In this document: piece after piece, positions 15,041 to 23,104 of the stretch
Position numbering within the stretch: the first letter of the stretch is position 1
Layout of the letters: every line of letters starts with the position of its first letter
NCBI GenBank assembly: GCA_002699185.1
Contig: PABG01000003.1
Location: forward strand, 1 to 36,936
DNA: 36,936 bases
Direction of reading: 5' to 3'
DNA from: Gammaproteobacteria bacterium
GTDB lineage: Bacteria; Pseudomonadota; Gammaproteobacteria; Thiohalobacterales; Thiohalobacteraceae
Position numbers and translations under genes: made by a program
Notes under the pieces: generated by a model
What the model saw: only the letters and a program-made list of their open reading frames with translations
Databases searched by the model: none
What the model was told of the DNA's origin: nothing

Positions 15041-15448
15041 GGAAACCCTGATGAATGCGATGGTAGGTATGGTGAAGCGAAAGTGCGTGGTTTATGGTCG
15101 ATGAGTATGAAATGGCCGCTCTCGCTGATATGTTTCGCAAGCATCACAGGTTGGGATAGCCCGCAGGGCGTAACCCAGCATTCAGACTGCATTCGTTGAT
15201 CTACTCGCTCTCGCGACTGACCCAATCAACAGAGCCGTCTGCTTAGCATATGTGTAAGACTAGCTGAGTCGGCTTCTTCCAACGTAGCATTCCACAGTCA
15301 GGCCGAACAGGCCGGTAGCGTCCAGTCCGGACGAATCGTCGATGTTCCCGGGCTGCATGTCGATGCAGTCAGAGGAAAAGCCGGAATAGCTGTCCTAACC
15401 GTGGACGTTAAAACCATACTGTCAGCGCTATCCACACGGGAACCATGT
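15041..15448. other. 408-bp gap between the sulfotransferases and the 376-residue protein gene
   Basis: Genes converge on this gap. It holds a single repeat half (AGGTTGGGATAGCCCGCAGG.., about 15148-15180) resembling the GTAGGATGGGT family, and a possible gene remnant at 15260-15394 (separate entry). No intrinsic terminator with a T-run is visible. Confidence 0.5.
15260..15394 (-). pseudogene. Possible remnant of a secreted-protein gene
   Basis: A 44-codon open frame without a start codon near its 5' end reads DSYSGFSSDCIDMQPGNIDD and then SSGLDATGLFGLTVECYVG. Its codons are GC-rich at third positions, like those of real genes here, and NIDDS recalls the WNIDDS motif of the neighbouring PEP-CTERM family. 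A stop codon lies directly upstream in frame. It is too short to be sure; it may be chance. Confidence 0.25.
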
Positions 15449-16579
15449 TCAGCTTTTGAGGCCGGTTTCCAACCGTTCACGAATCAGGCTGCAGTAAAGT
15501 ATTTGATAGCTGGACGCGCCCAGATTACCTACTTTGAGCGAGTGCCGCTGCCTGGCCGGGCTGCCTGGACCATGAAGCTTGAACAGCAAGGGTTGCAGAC
15601 CGGCCAATGTAAGTTCCCGATGCAGCGTCCTGAATGTGCGTGTCCGGCCTTCGAAGTCTTCCGGTGTGTCCCCGGCGCCAATGGTGAATATCAGATCGGC
15701 CTCGGTATCCAGGCAGGGTGTAAGGCGGCTAAGAAATTCCCGTACATCAGGAAGCATCCGATGATCGATCCTGAACCCCGTTACCAGGTTTCGGGGCGGA
15801 CGGCCTTCGCCCCGTAGCGTGTCAAGTGCTTCTGGTGTGGGTAGGTTGTATGCCCTGACATTCAGTTCAGTGTTCTGTTCCAGAGATTGGAATTGCTCCC
15901 GATGTCTGGAATCGACATCCACGATGACACTGTCCGGTGTTGTCTCATGGGTTGTAGACAGCCGATACAGCGTATCCCCGCCATGCCTCGTCAGTGTGAT
16001 TCTTGGAGCAAGATGCATGAACAGCAGGTCGCGGTTGCCCTCACCACAGCCAAGGCCCAACTGGAGAAGTTCCGAGGTCGGACGGGTGAAGAGTCCCAGG
16101 TTTCGCAGTAGTTGAACGCTGCGCATGGTGTCCATGGCGTGTAGCTTGCCAACGATCCTTGCGCGGAATTCGTCCGGTTTGTGCCGGGAAGCTTCCAGGA
16201 ACTGCCTGGCCAATGCCAACAGCTGATCACCGCGCAGTTGGTTCAGGCTGAGGGAGGAATCATGCAGGAGATGACAGCATGCAGCCAGGTGGGCGATGGC
16301 AAAGGCAGTGCGCAGCTGTGCGTTCCTGGTGCTTAGTGGATCGATGCCCTGCTGAGCACCAGCCTCACGGGTGAGTGCGGCGCTAGTAACCGGGGCGGCC
16401 GCGCATTCCGAGAGGTAGGCGGAATGATCGGAGAGGCATTGCAGTAATGCGGCGAAATCCGGCCGTTTCGATAATCGGGCCAGCAGACTGATTTCACTCA
16501 GGTAGTCCTTGCAGAACCTTTCGTGGCTGGGTGGACGATACCGCAGTTCCGGATTGTCTGTGCCGTGTTGCATTCTCAT
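15449..16579 (-). CDS. Unrecognised 376-residue protein, possibly Rossmann/methyltransferase-like
   Basis: I do not recognise the family. There is no signal peptide or membrane helix, so it should be cytoplasmic. The N-terminal half (1-165) looks all-helical. The segment LLQLGLGCGEGNRDLL (about 167) resembles the glycine-rich SAM-binding loop of class I methyltransferases, and later strands (DSVIVDVDSRH, ADLIFTIGAGDTPEDF) would fit an alpha/beta fold. However, the acidic residue expected after the second strand is not obvious. Codon use is like its neighbours. It is the only minus-strand gene among the sulfotransferase and PEP-CTERM genes, and its 5' end faces the sigma-54 promoter region of the next gene. 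No good ribosome-binding site is seen; ATG codons occur at 16579 and 16573. Confidence 0.75.
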   Translation of the reverse strand: MRMQHGTDNPELRYRPPSHERFCKDYLSEISLLARLSKRPDFAALLQCLSDHSAYLSECAAAPVTSAALTREAGAQQGIDPLSTRNAQLRTAFAIAHLAACCHLLHDSSLSLNQLRGDQLLALARQFLEASRHKPDEFRARIVGKLHAMDTMRSVQLLRNLGLFTRPTSELLQLGLGCGEGNRDLLFMHLAPRITLTRHGGDTLYRLSTTHETTPDSVIVDVDSRHREQFQSLEQNTELNVRAYNLPTPEALDTLRGEGRPPRNLVTGFRIDHRMLPDVREFLSRLTPCLDTEADLIFTIGAGDTPEDFEGRTRTFRTLHRELTLAGLQPLLFKLHGPGSPARQRHSLKVGNLGASSYQILYCSLIRERLETGLKS

Positions 16580-17051
16580 ATTCTACCGGAAAAAGAATGA
16601 CTTTGGGTGTTGTTTGACCTGGTCTGCAGGGTCATTGTCTGGTGCTGATCTTGAGCCTGGGGTTGTAATTCAACCGGTCGTCGGATGCTGCGTCGATAAT
16701 TTTTACAGCATGTTTTGGGCCTTCCGGCCAGTTTTTGCTGCCTCATCTACATGAATTTAAGCAATAAAAAATAAATCATCCGATTTAGTCCTACATCTTG
16801 TTGTTTAAGACTGTCTTACAGAGGTTCTGTCGGTGATCTTTATTCCTGGTCAGGTTCATATTGGCAAGGTGTCGCGTTAACTTAATGAATAATTTAGTTA
16901 AAGTTGTGTTGGCCCGGCGCTTGCAGAGTGCTTTATGACGATCACAGAAATAAAGCGGAAACGGAATTCAGCGCGGAGGAGTCTTTGTTGTCCTGCCATC
17001 AAAAGTAACCACAGCGGCTGGGCAGTTCATCAAGTTTGAGGAGGTAAGACG
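16580..17051. other. 472-bp divergent AT-rich regulatory gap
   Basis: No gene is supported. The gap is clearly AT-richer than its surroundings (for example TTTAAGCAATAAAAAATAAATC near 16752) and carries a sigma-54-type promoter at 16910-16925 for the plus-strand gene. The AT-rich stretch about 100-200 bases upstream of that promoter is where an activator or IHF would be expected to bind, but I cannot point to a specific site. Confidence 0.6.
16910..16925 (+). promoter_or_regulatory. Sigma-54 (-24/-12) promoter for the 330-residue secreted protein
   Basis: TGGCCCGGCGCTTGCA matches TGGCACG-N4-TTGCA at all key bases except one (C for A), with the exact ten-base spacing between GG and GC. It lies 127 bases upstream of ATG 17052. 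Distance and orientation parallel the promoter at 10599. Confidence 0.8.
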
Positions 17052-18044
17052 ATGCAAATCGCGAAAAGAATCAGCAAGCAACCAATCATCTTCAAACCAG
17101 GTGTGTTGGGGGTCGCCTTGTTGCTTGCAGGTGGATCTGCGAATGCCGGCCTGCTCGGTGGGTTGCTTGATACCACCAAGGATGTCGTGGAGGACACAAC
17201 ACAGACGGTTGAGGATACCCTCGATGCGGTCAATGTTGACGCGAAAGTGGCCAGTGTGGGCATGGATTTCAGTGGCTGGGTGACAATGCTCGATCCCCAG
17301 GGGCGACCACTACAGAATCCGAATTTTCTGGATGAGCCCAGGTTCAATGGCTGGCGCACTCCCGTTTCTGGCAGCATGGTGTTGAACATTACCAACGATG
17401 GGCTGGTGGGCAAGGCAACCTTCGGCTCCTTCAAGTTCTTTTTTCAGGATGCTTCTGGAAGAGATGTGACCTTTGTTTCGGCTCATACGCTGCTTGGTGT
17501 TCCGTCCGATACGCTTCTCATCGGCAATATGCTGTTCGATTTCGGTGCGACCAGGGGGATCCCCGTCAGCGTGGTTCTTGATGTTGGCGGACTTACGACT
17601 GCACTTCAGAGTACTGCTGAAGGACAGGTCCTGAAGGGTCTGCTGACTGCGGAGTCGGATAACACTCAGACTCCCGATCCCAGCGTTGATATATCCATTG
17701 GCCCCGTATTGGTGGCTACCACAGCGTGGAATACCACGGATGTAGATACAGACGGAGATGGCCAGCCGGGGCCTCTCGAACTGGGAGACAACCCCAGCGG
17801 CACGACACCGCTGATTCGTGATATGGCGGTTGACGCGACGAATGGAGATATTGGAATCGGCGGCTCTCCGATGAGTACCTTGCCATTCCAGGGATTCAGC
17901 CCGAATTTCGATATAGAAAAAGCCACAGTGACCTGCGTGAGTGCAATCCTGTCAGATTGTGAAGCAGGTGGGTTGTCACTGCCCAAGTTTGAAATGAGCG
18001 CTCAGCCGCTGGAGCCCTTGGTGGATTTGCTCAACGCGGAGTGA
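17052..18044 (+). CDS. Secreted protein lacking a C-terminal sorting signal
   Basis: 330 residues. An extended N-terminus ends in a hydrophobic signal segment (GVLGVALLLAGGSANA), followed by a short helical stretch (LLDTTKDVVEDTTQTVEDTL) and a beta-rich domain. Motifs WVTMLDPQG, MLFDFGATRGIPV, DTDGDGQPG and FQGFSPNFDIEKATVTC parallel, in the same order, motifs in the C-domain of the 853-residue protein. DTDGDGQPG looks like a calcium-binding loop. The protein ends ...PLVDLLNAE with no membrane helix or Arg cluster, so it should be released or retained by partners. GAGGAGG lies nine bases upstream of the ATG. It has a sigma-54 promoter and may be co-transcribed with the PEP-CTERM gene 116 bp downstream. 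The function is unknown to me. Confidence 0.85.
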   Translation: MQIAKRISKQPIIFKPGVLGVALLLAGGSANAGLLGGLLDTTKDVVEDTTQTVEDTLDAVNVDAKVASVGMDFSGWVTMLDPQGRPLQNPNFLDEPRFNGWRTPVSGSMVLNITNDGLVGKATFGSFKFFFQDASGRDVTFVSAHTLLGVPSDTLLIGNMLFDFGATRGIPVSVVLDVGGLTTALQSTAEGQVLKGLLTAESDNTQTPDPSVDISIGPVLVATTAWNTTDVDTDGDGQPGPLELGDNPSGTTPLIRDMAVDATNGDIGIGGSPMSTLPFQGFSPNFDIEKATVTCVSAILSDCEAGGLSLPKFEMSAQPLEPLVDLLNAE

Positions 18045-18160
18045 TGCGATGATAGCGCTGCTCCGCTGGTTGTTATTCGACCGGAAGGCAGCTGTAAATT
18101 CTCGTTTATGGGTTTGATGGCAATAAATTGCGACCGTGTGGCATCAGAGGAGTAAACACA

Positions 18161-19054
18161 ATGACTATCAATAAAATCATAGGTGTGCTGGGTGTGGGCG
18201 CGATACTTGCGTTGAGCAGTCAGCAGGCCGCAGCCGCGGTTGTGGGCAGTGGTATGGCTGCCAGCCATGGGCTTGAGGCTGGTTTGAGCGCATTCGATGG
18301 AAACCTGAGCCTCAGTATCGATCCGTTGCCGGTGGGTGTGTCGGTCGTGGCGCCGCCTCCGGGCAATGTGAGTAACACTCATTTTGGCGTGGATACCGGA
18401 GATGCGTTCAAGCCGGGATTGCTATCCTCGACTTTCGCAATGGAGTTGTCCACAGGTGTTCTCAATGCCAGTGCCTCATCCACGGTTGATGGTGCTCCGG
18501 GCGTGAAGGAGAGTTCGGCGTCGTCATCTGTCGATGATCTTGATTTCAGGATTGGTACGCTTGATCTGCTGGGTTTGATTTCTGCTTCCACGGTAGATCT
18601 GACTGCAGGCACCATCAGTTCCAGTGCAAGCGTCGGTGGCACGCCTGGAAATTTTGTGGCGAATGGTGGGACTACGCTGGAGGATGCCAGTTTATCGCTG
18701 GTCGATGCGGATATCCTGGGTATTGGCCTGGGCCTGGATGGCAATCTAATCGTTAATCCAGATCCTAACCTTGTGATTGTTAATGCGCTGGGGCTTACCG
18801 TGACCCTGAACCGCCAGCTGGTTAACGGTGAGGTCGGTGGTAGCTGCGCTATTAACGACTGTCATATCAGCGTGGATGCCATTGTGCTTGAATTCACTGA
18901 TTTTCTCCTGGGGGGCGGGCTGCTGAATGGCGAACTTGTCCTTGGGCATTCGGAAGCCGGCGTGAGTGCTGTTCCGGTTCCAGCCGCTGTGTGGCTTTTC
19001 GGTAGTGGTCTGGTTGGGCTGTATGGGTTGGCTAGAAGAAAAGCAGTGGCATGA
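18161..19054 (+). CDS. PEP-CTERM surface protein, distinct family
   Basis: 297 residues. The signal peptide (IIGVLGVGAILALSSQQAAA) is followed by a Ser/Gly/Asp-rich beta domain with repeated short strands such as LSLSIDPLPVGVSV and LDLLGLISASTVDLTAGT, and a CAINDC cysteine pair near the C-terminal third. The end, VPVPAAVWLFGSGLVGLYGLARRK, is a canonical PEP-CTERM signal, nearly the same as in the two paralogs at 10715 and 19192, although the rest is unrelated by eye. ATG 18161 is preferred over the track start at 18128 because AGAGGAG lies nine bases upstream and the signal peptide starts there. It lies between the 330-residue protein gene (116 bp upstream) and PEP-CTERM paralog 2 (137 bp downstream), so one transcript for all three is possible. 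Confidence 0.9.
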   Translation: MTINKIIGVLGVGAILALSSQQAAAAVVGSGMAASHGLEAGLSAFDGNLSLSIDPLPVGVSVVAPPPGNVSNTHFGVDTGDAFKPGLLSSTFAMELSTGVLNASASSTVDGAPGVKESSASSSVDDLDFRIGTLDLLGLISASTVDLTAGTISSSASVGGTPGNFVANGGTTLEDASLSLVDADILGIGLGLDGNLIVNPDPNLVIVNALGLTVTLNRQLVNGEVGGSCAINDCHISVDAIVLEFTDFLLGGGLLNGELVLGHSEAGVSAVPVPAAVWLFGSGLVGLYGLARRKAVA

Positions 19055-19191
19055 ATATGCCCCAGGTGGAGTTCAGGGGTATTTAAGGACGGCTGATTGA
19101 TGGCGAGTGAAGTTGTTGCAATTGGCCAATGAGCAGGGATGGCTGGTAGAGATTGTTTGTATGCTATACGTCAATATGGAGGAGTTTGGTT

Positions 19192-19995
19192 ATGAATATC
19201 AAGAAAACAATCCTGTCGTCCGCGGTGATCACCGCGCTGGGTGTTGCAGGTTCAGCTCAGGCCGCATTCCTGCAGGCCGGTACCACCGGTACCATCGATT
19301 TCACCGGCGGCTGCTTCACCTTCGGTGACTGCGCCATTGGTGGTACTGGCAATGTTGCAGACAATGATATTACTGTGCGGGGGAATGGCACTGGCGTGGC
19401 TGGCGATGGTCTGGTTGGGCAGATCAGCTTTACCGTGGCAGCTGACGGTAATACTCTGATCATCGATAGCCTTCAGCAGGACACCTACACTGGTACCGCC
19501 GGTGGTAACTTTGCCCTGAATACCGATGCCAGCAGCAGCAGCGGTTTCATCTCGGATTCGGGGGAGGTTTCCCTGAGTCTCGCCCGTTCAGGGTATCCGC
19601 AGTTCTTCAGCTATCTGGATGGCTCTCCGTGGAATATCGATGATTCCACGGTGGCAACCAATGCCGGCACCGCAACCAATACCTGGGATGTTCTGACCAC
19701 TGGTACCAGTACCAACCTGGATCCGTCTACCGGTGATCCGAATGCCAGTGGTACGGGGGTTGCCCTGTCTTCCTCGGGTGCCGGTATGTGGAGCGGGATG
19801 GTTGTCAATTTCGGCAACGTTGGTGCAGGCTGGGGGAGTTTCGACAATACGCCATATTCCGAGAAGTTCAATATCACCGTTAATGGGGTGGCTGCGACAA
19901 CTTCACCGGTACCTGTTCCGGCTGCGGTATGGCTGTTCGGTAGTGGTATGCTTGGTCTGGTCGGTATTGCACGGCGGCGTCGGGCCCAGGCTTAG
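19192..19995 (+). CDS. PEP-CTERM surface protein, paralog 2
   Basis: 267 residues, near-identical in its mature part to the protein at 10715 (about 90 percent by eye) with a slightly different signal peptide (MNIKKTILSSAVITALGVAGSAQA). It has the same landmarks: CFTFGDC, GDGLVGQISF, PWNIDDSTV, NVGAGWGSFDNTPYSEKFN and C-terminal VPVPAAVWLFGSGMLGLVGIARRRR. The DNA differs at many third codon positions while the protein is conserved, which suggests selection to keep both copies. ATG 19192 is chosen because GGAGGAG lies seven bases upstream, exactly as in paralog 1. No canonical sigma-54 site is found in the 137 bp before it. A terminator follows at 20065. Confidence 0.92.
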   Translation: MNIKKTILSSAVITALGVAGSAQAAFLQAGTTGTIDFTGGCFTFGDCAIGGTGNVADNDITVRGNGTGVAGDGLVGQISFTVAADGNTLIIDSLQQDTYTGTAGGNFALNTDASSSSGFISDSGEVSLSLARSGYPQFFSYLDGSPWNIDDSTVATNAGTATNTWDVLTTGTSTNLDPSTGDPNASGTGVALSSSGAGMWSGMVVNFGNVGAGWGSFDNTPYSEKFNITVNGVAATTSPVPVPAAVWLFGSGMLGLVGIARRRRAQA

Positions 19996-20064
19996 GGTCT
20001 GGTTGGTTCTGGTGAGAACCAGGTAAACTTGAATAATAAACAGATTTGCTGCGGAAAGTCTCGT

Positions 20065-20090
20065 GGGGCGGTTCCCGCCCCTTCTTTTTT
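20065..20090 (+). terminator. Intrinsic terminator after PEP-CTERM paralog 2
   Basis: GGGGCGG and CCGCCCC form a 7-bp stem with a TTC loop, followed by TTCTTTTTT, 70 bases beyond the stop codon. It closes the plus-strand PEP-CTERM block. Confidence 0.88.
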
Positions 20091-20132
20091 CAGTTCGCCG
20101 GTTGAGTTGCCTGTTGTTGGTGAAATCCGTTG

Positions 20133-20154
20133 GGCGGCCGTCGTGCCGCCTTTT
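20133..20154 (+). terminator. Second, weaker terminator-like hairpin
   Basis: GGCGGC and GCCGCC with a 6-base loop are followed by TTTTG. It lies in the convergent gap between the PEP-CTERM gene and the response regulator gene, and may back up the terminator at 20065. On the minus strand no T-run follows. Confidence 0.5.
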
Positions 20155-20225
20155 GTTATGGATTGCCAGTAAGTTTTCCGGGTGCCTGTCGCCACCTGTT
20201 TAAAAAGGTTCGCTGAAAAGCTGCT

Positions 20226-20858
20226 CTAATCGATCAGCCCGTTCTTGATGGCATAGTAGGTGAATTCCGCATTCTTGGACATGTTCATCTTCTCCAGGAT
20301 GCGGGTGCGGTAGGTGCTCACGGTCTTGACGCTCAGGTTCAGCTCCCGGGCCGTCTCGGACACGCTCTTGCCGGAGGCCAGCATCTGGAAGACCTGGAAT
20401 TCGCGGTTGGACAGCGTTTCGTGCGCGGGTCGGTCCTCGTCCGAGGTCAGGGTATCGGCCAGGATCTCGGCAAGGGAGGCGCTGATGAAGCGCCCGCCGC
20501 GCGCCACCTTGTGGATGGCGGCGACCAGCTGGTCGGGCGCGCTTTCCTTGGTCAGGTAGCCGGAGGCGCCGGATTTGAGCAGGCGGACGGCGAACTGGTC
20601 CTCCGGGTACATGCTCATGAACAGTATTGCCGCCTGGCAGCGGGCCGCGCGCAGTCGTTGCAGCAGATCCACGCCGCTTGGCCCGGGCATGGAGATGTCC
20701 AGCAGGAGGACATCGAAGCTCGACCTCAGGGTGGCTTCCAGGACTTCTTCCCCCGAACCGGCCTCGGCGATCACGCTGGCCTGGTCATCGGCATCGATGA
20801 TCTGGCGCATGCCGGCGCGGACGACGGGATGGTCATCGGCAATGAGAACATTGATCAT
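20226..20858 (-). CDS. NarL/FixJ-family response regulator
   Basis: 210 residues. The receiver domain (1-120) has the acidic pocket IADDH, phospho-acceptor Asp54 in LLLDISMPG, Ser82 and Lys104 (YLTKES). The C-terminal LuxR-type helix-turn-helix (about 147-200) reads LSNREFQVFQMLASGKSVSE followed by LNLSVKTVSTYRTRIL. It is therefore a DNA-binding transcription factor activated by the kinase encoded immediately upstream; the reading frames overlap by four bases (ATGA), and GAGGAG lies inside the kinase gene before this start. The ending KNAEFTYYAIKNGLID is usual for the family. Targets cannot be read from the sequence; nearby candidates are the PEP-CTERM, diguanylate cyclase and tad genes. It is not a sigma-54 activator, so it is not PrsR. 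Confidence 0.93.
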   Translation of the reverse strand: MINVLIADDHPVVRAGMRQIIDADDQASVIAEAGSGEEVLEATLRSSFDVLLLDISMPGPSGVDLLQRLRAARCQAAILFMSMYPEDQFAVRLLKSGASGYLTKESAPDQLVAAIHKVARGGRFISASLAEILADTLTSDEDRPAHETLSNREFQVFQMLASGKSVSETARELNLSVKTVSTYRTRILEKMNMSKNAEFTYYAIKNGLID

Positions 20859-23104
20859 GCGGTTGGCTCCTCTTGTTGTTGTGCGCCGGACCGGGTAACG
20901 GGGATACGCACCCGCAGCCGCGTACCCTCGCCGGCCCGGCTCATGATATCCAGGCTGCCGCCGAGTGCCCGGGCGCGCTCCTGCATGCTGTATAGACCAT
21001 AGGACCCACCGGAGGATTTTTCCTCAACGTCGAAACCGATCCCATCGTCGATCACGTCGAGCGCGGCCTGCTGCGCATCGATGATCAGCACCACGCTGAC
21101 CCGGTTGGCCCCTGCATAACGGGTGATGTTGGTCAGCCCCTCCTGGAGGATGCGGAACAGGGCGATGGTCTGGTCCTGGCTCAGGCCGGAGGCCTCACCG
21201 TCGCAATGCAGGTCATACTCGATCCCGGTGCGCTGTCCGAACTGCTCCAGCTGCCATTCGACCGCGGGCAGCAGGCCGAGGTTGTCCAGTATGGGCGGGC
21301 GCAGGCTGGTGGAAATGCGCCGGGTGGTGGCGATGGCGTCCTGCACCCGGTTGTTGATCCGGTCGATGTCGGTACGGACCTGTTCCGCATTGGAGGCTTG
21401 CTGCTGCAGTGCTGACAACTCGATCTTGAGTGAGGTGAGCAGGCTGCCCAGTTCATCGTGCAGTTCACGCGCGAGACTGGCCTTTTCCTCCTCGCGCACC
21501 GTCTGCAGGTGGCGCGACAGGGCCTGCAGTGATTCGCGCGAGCGCGCCAGTTCGGTTTCGGCCTCCTTGCGCTCGCTGATGTCGTTGATGATGATGGAAT
21601 AGCCGCGCAGCTGCCGGTCGCCGTCCCGGATCGGATTGATGGCCAGGATGGCCCAGAAACGGCTGCCGTCGCTGCGCAGGAACCAGCCCTCGCGCTGATA
21701 ATGGCCGTCCGTGCCGGCGATGCGTAGCATGGTGCCGGGTTGCAGCCCGGCCTGTTCCCCGGCCTGGAGGATCTGGTCGAAATGGCGGCCGATGACATCC
21801 GCTTCGGTGTAACCGCTGATGTGTTCGGCGCCCGGGTTCCAGCTGACGATACTGCCGTCCCGGTCCAGCATGAAGATGGCGTAATCGGTTACGCCCTCGA
21901 CCAGGAAACGGAAATTCTCCTGGGTGAAGGCCAGTGCCTGCTGTACCTGGCGCTGCGCGGTGATATCGACGCCGGTGCTGACGACATGGCTGCACCTGCC
22001 ATTGTCGCCGAGTATGGCGGTGGTGCACAGCTGCAACAGACGGCGTTCACCATCCCTGCCATTCCATTGCACTTCGGTTTCGCGGGGGAAGTTGCCCTGG
22101 GTCACCGCAGTGAAATCACGTCGGAATCGTTCGGCATTGTCTTCCGGCAACAGGGTCTGCCACAGGGGTTTGCCGATCAGTTCGTGGGCCTGGAAGCCGG
22201 TCGCGGCCTCGCCGGCGCGGTTGAAGCGCAGAATGACGCCGTCCAGATCCATGACCATCACGATGGCGTTTTCGGTGTCCAGCACGCCGGAGATGAAATC
22301 GCGCTCCTGACGCAGGCGCGCCTCGGTATTGCGTCGGATGGCGACCTCGCGGCGCAGTTTCTGGTTGAGGTGATCGGTCTCCTGTTTGGCCTCGCGCAGG
22401 TGATCGATCAGGTCGGTGTTGTAGACGCCTACCCGGATGCCCTGAAAGGTCAGTCTCTGCATCTTGTGGGCAATCAGCGCAATGGCAAGCAGGAACAGGC
22501 CCGCCAGCACCGCCAGCCGGTCGTGGGTGACGCTGTCCTCGCTGATCAGTCGAATGATCATGGGCAGGGTTGCGGGTATGGAGAAGATGAGTACCGAGAC
22601 CAGCATGCCGGAATGGGCCGTCACTGCGACAGCGATCACGCCGGCAAGGATGAGCAACAGCAGGATCTGCTGGGGCAGGGAATCGGGCGGGTAGATCAGT
22701 AACGCGGCGCTGCCCCAGGCCAGGCCGCTTGCGCCGTTCCAGACCAGCAGCGAAAGGCGGATGCGCTGCAGGTCGGTATGTCCCGCCCGGCTGCGGCGCC
22801 GGTGGCGAAGCAGGGAAGCCAGGCGCAGCACTGCAATTCCGACAGTCGCGCCGCACCACATCAGGATGGCGCGATGGCTGACGCTGTTGCTCAGAAGATA
22901 ACCGACCAGAGGCGCGGCCAACAGTGACAGAAGGGCCGCTAGTTGAGTGCCGTCCATGAGCAGCCTAGCCTGTGCCTGCTTGAGCCGCTCACCCTGGCGA
23001 AACAGGGCCGCCCCCGTCAGCGGCGCGGTGGTTTCGGCCATCTGGCCATCGTCCGTTGCGTCAGTACGGGTCTGGTATCCGCGGTCGGCGATCAGCGTCT
23101 CCAT
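20855..23104 (-). CDS. Membrane PAS-sensor histidine kinase (HisKA_3 type)
   Basis: About 749 residues from the start chosen here. An N-terminal integral membrane domain of several helices (about 35-197) contains WNGASGLAWGSAALLIYP. A coiled-coil linker, two PAS domains (from about 268 and 396, the second with a PAC motif YSIIINDISERKEAETEL), a HisKA_3 dimerisation box with the phospho-acceptor His in LARELHDELGSLLTSL (about 545), and an ATPase domain ending YGLYSMQERARALGGSL follow. It phosphorylates the overlapping downstream response regulator. The track start at 23188 lacks a good ribosome-binding site, whereas ATG 23104 (METLIADRG) has CCGGAG ten bases upstream, so I prefer it. The membrane domain resembles that of the divergent diguanylate cyclase. 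The signal is unknown. Confidence 0.9.
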   Translation of the reverse strand: METLIADRGYQTRTDATDDGQMAETTAPLTGAALFRQGERLKQAQARLLMDGTQLAALLSLLAAPLVGYLLSNSVSHRAILMWCGATVGIAVLRLASLLRHRRRSRAGHTDLQRIRLSLLVWNGASGLAWGSAALLIYPPDSLPQQILLLLILAGVIAVAVTAHSGMLVSVLIFSIPATLPMIIRLISEDSVTHDRLAVLAGLFLLAIALIAHKMQRLTFQGIRVGVYNTDLIDHLREAKQETDHLNQKLRREVAIRRNTEARLRQERDFISGVLDTENAIVMVMDLDGVILRFNRAGEAATGFQAHELIGKPLWQTLLPEDNAERFRRDFTAVTQGNFPRETEVQWNGRDGERRLLQLCTTAILGDNGRCSHVVSTGVDITAQRQVQQALAFTQENFRFLVEGVTDYAIFMLDRDGSIVSWNPGAEHISGYTEADVIGRHFDQILQAGEQAGLQPGTMLRIAGTDGHYQREGWFLRSDGSRFWAILAINPIRDGDRQLRGYSIIINDISERKEAETELARSRESLQALSRHLQTVREEEKASLARELHDELGSLLTSLKIELSALQQQASNAEQVRTDIDRINNRVQDAIATTRRISTSLRPPILDNLGLLPAVEWQLEQFGQRTGIEYDLHCDGEASGLSQDQTIALFRILQEGLTNITRYAGANRVSVVLIIDAQQAALDVIDDGIGFDVEEKSSGGSYGLYSMQERARALGGSLDIMSRAGEGTRLRVRIPVTRSGAQQQEEPTA

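Noticed and set aside
18118-18132. TGGCAATAAATTGCG before the third surface-protein gene, resembling a sigma-54 site
   Set aside because: The spacing between GG and GC is nine bases, one short, and it lies only about 30 bases from the ATG.
19090-19106. Possible sigma-54 site CGGCTGATTGATGGCG before PEP-CTERM paralog 2
   Set aside because: GG and GC have the right spacing, but TGGCA and TTGC are not kept, so it is no better than chance.
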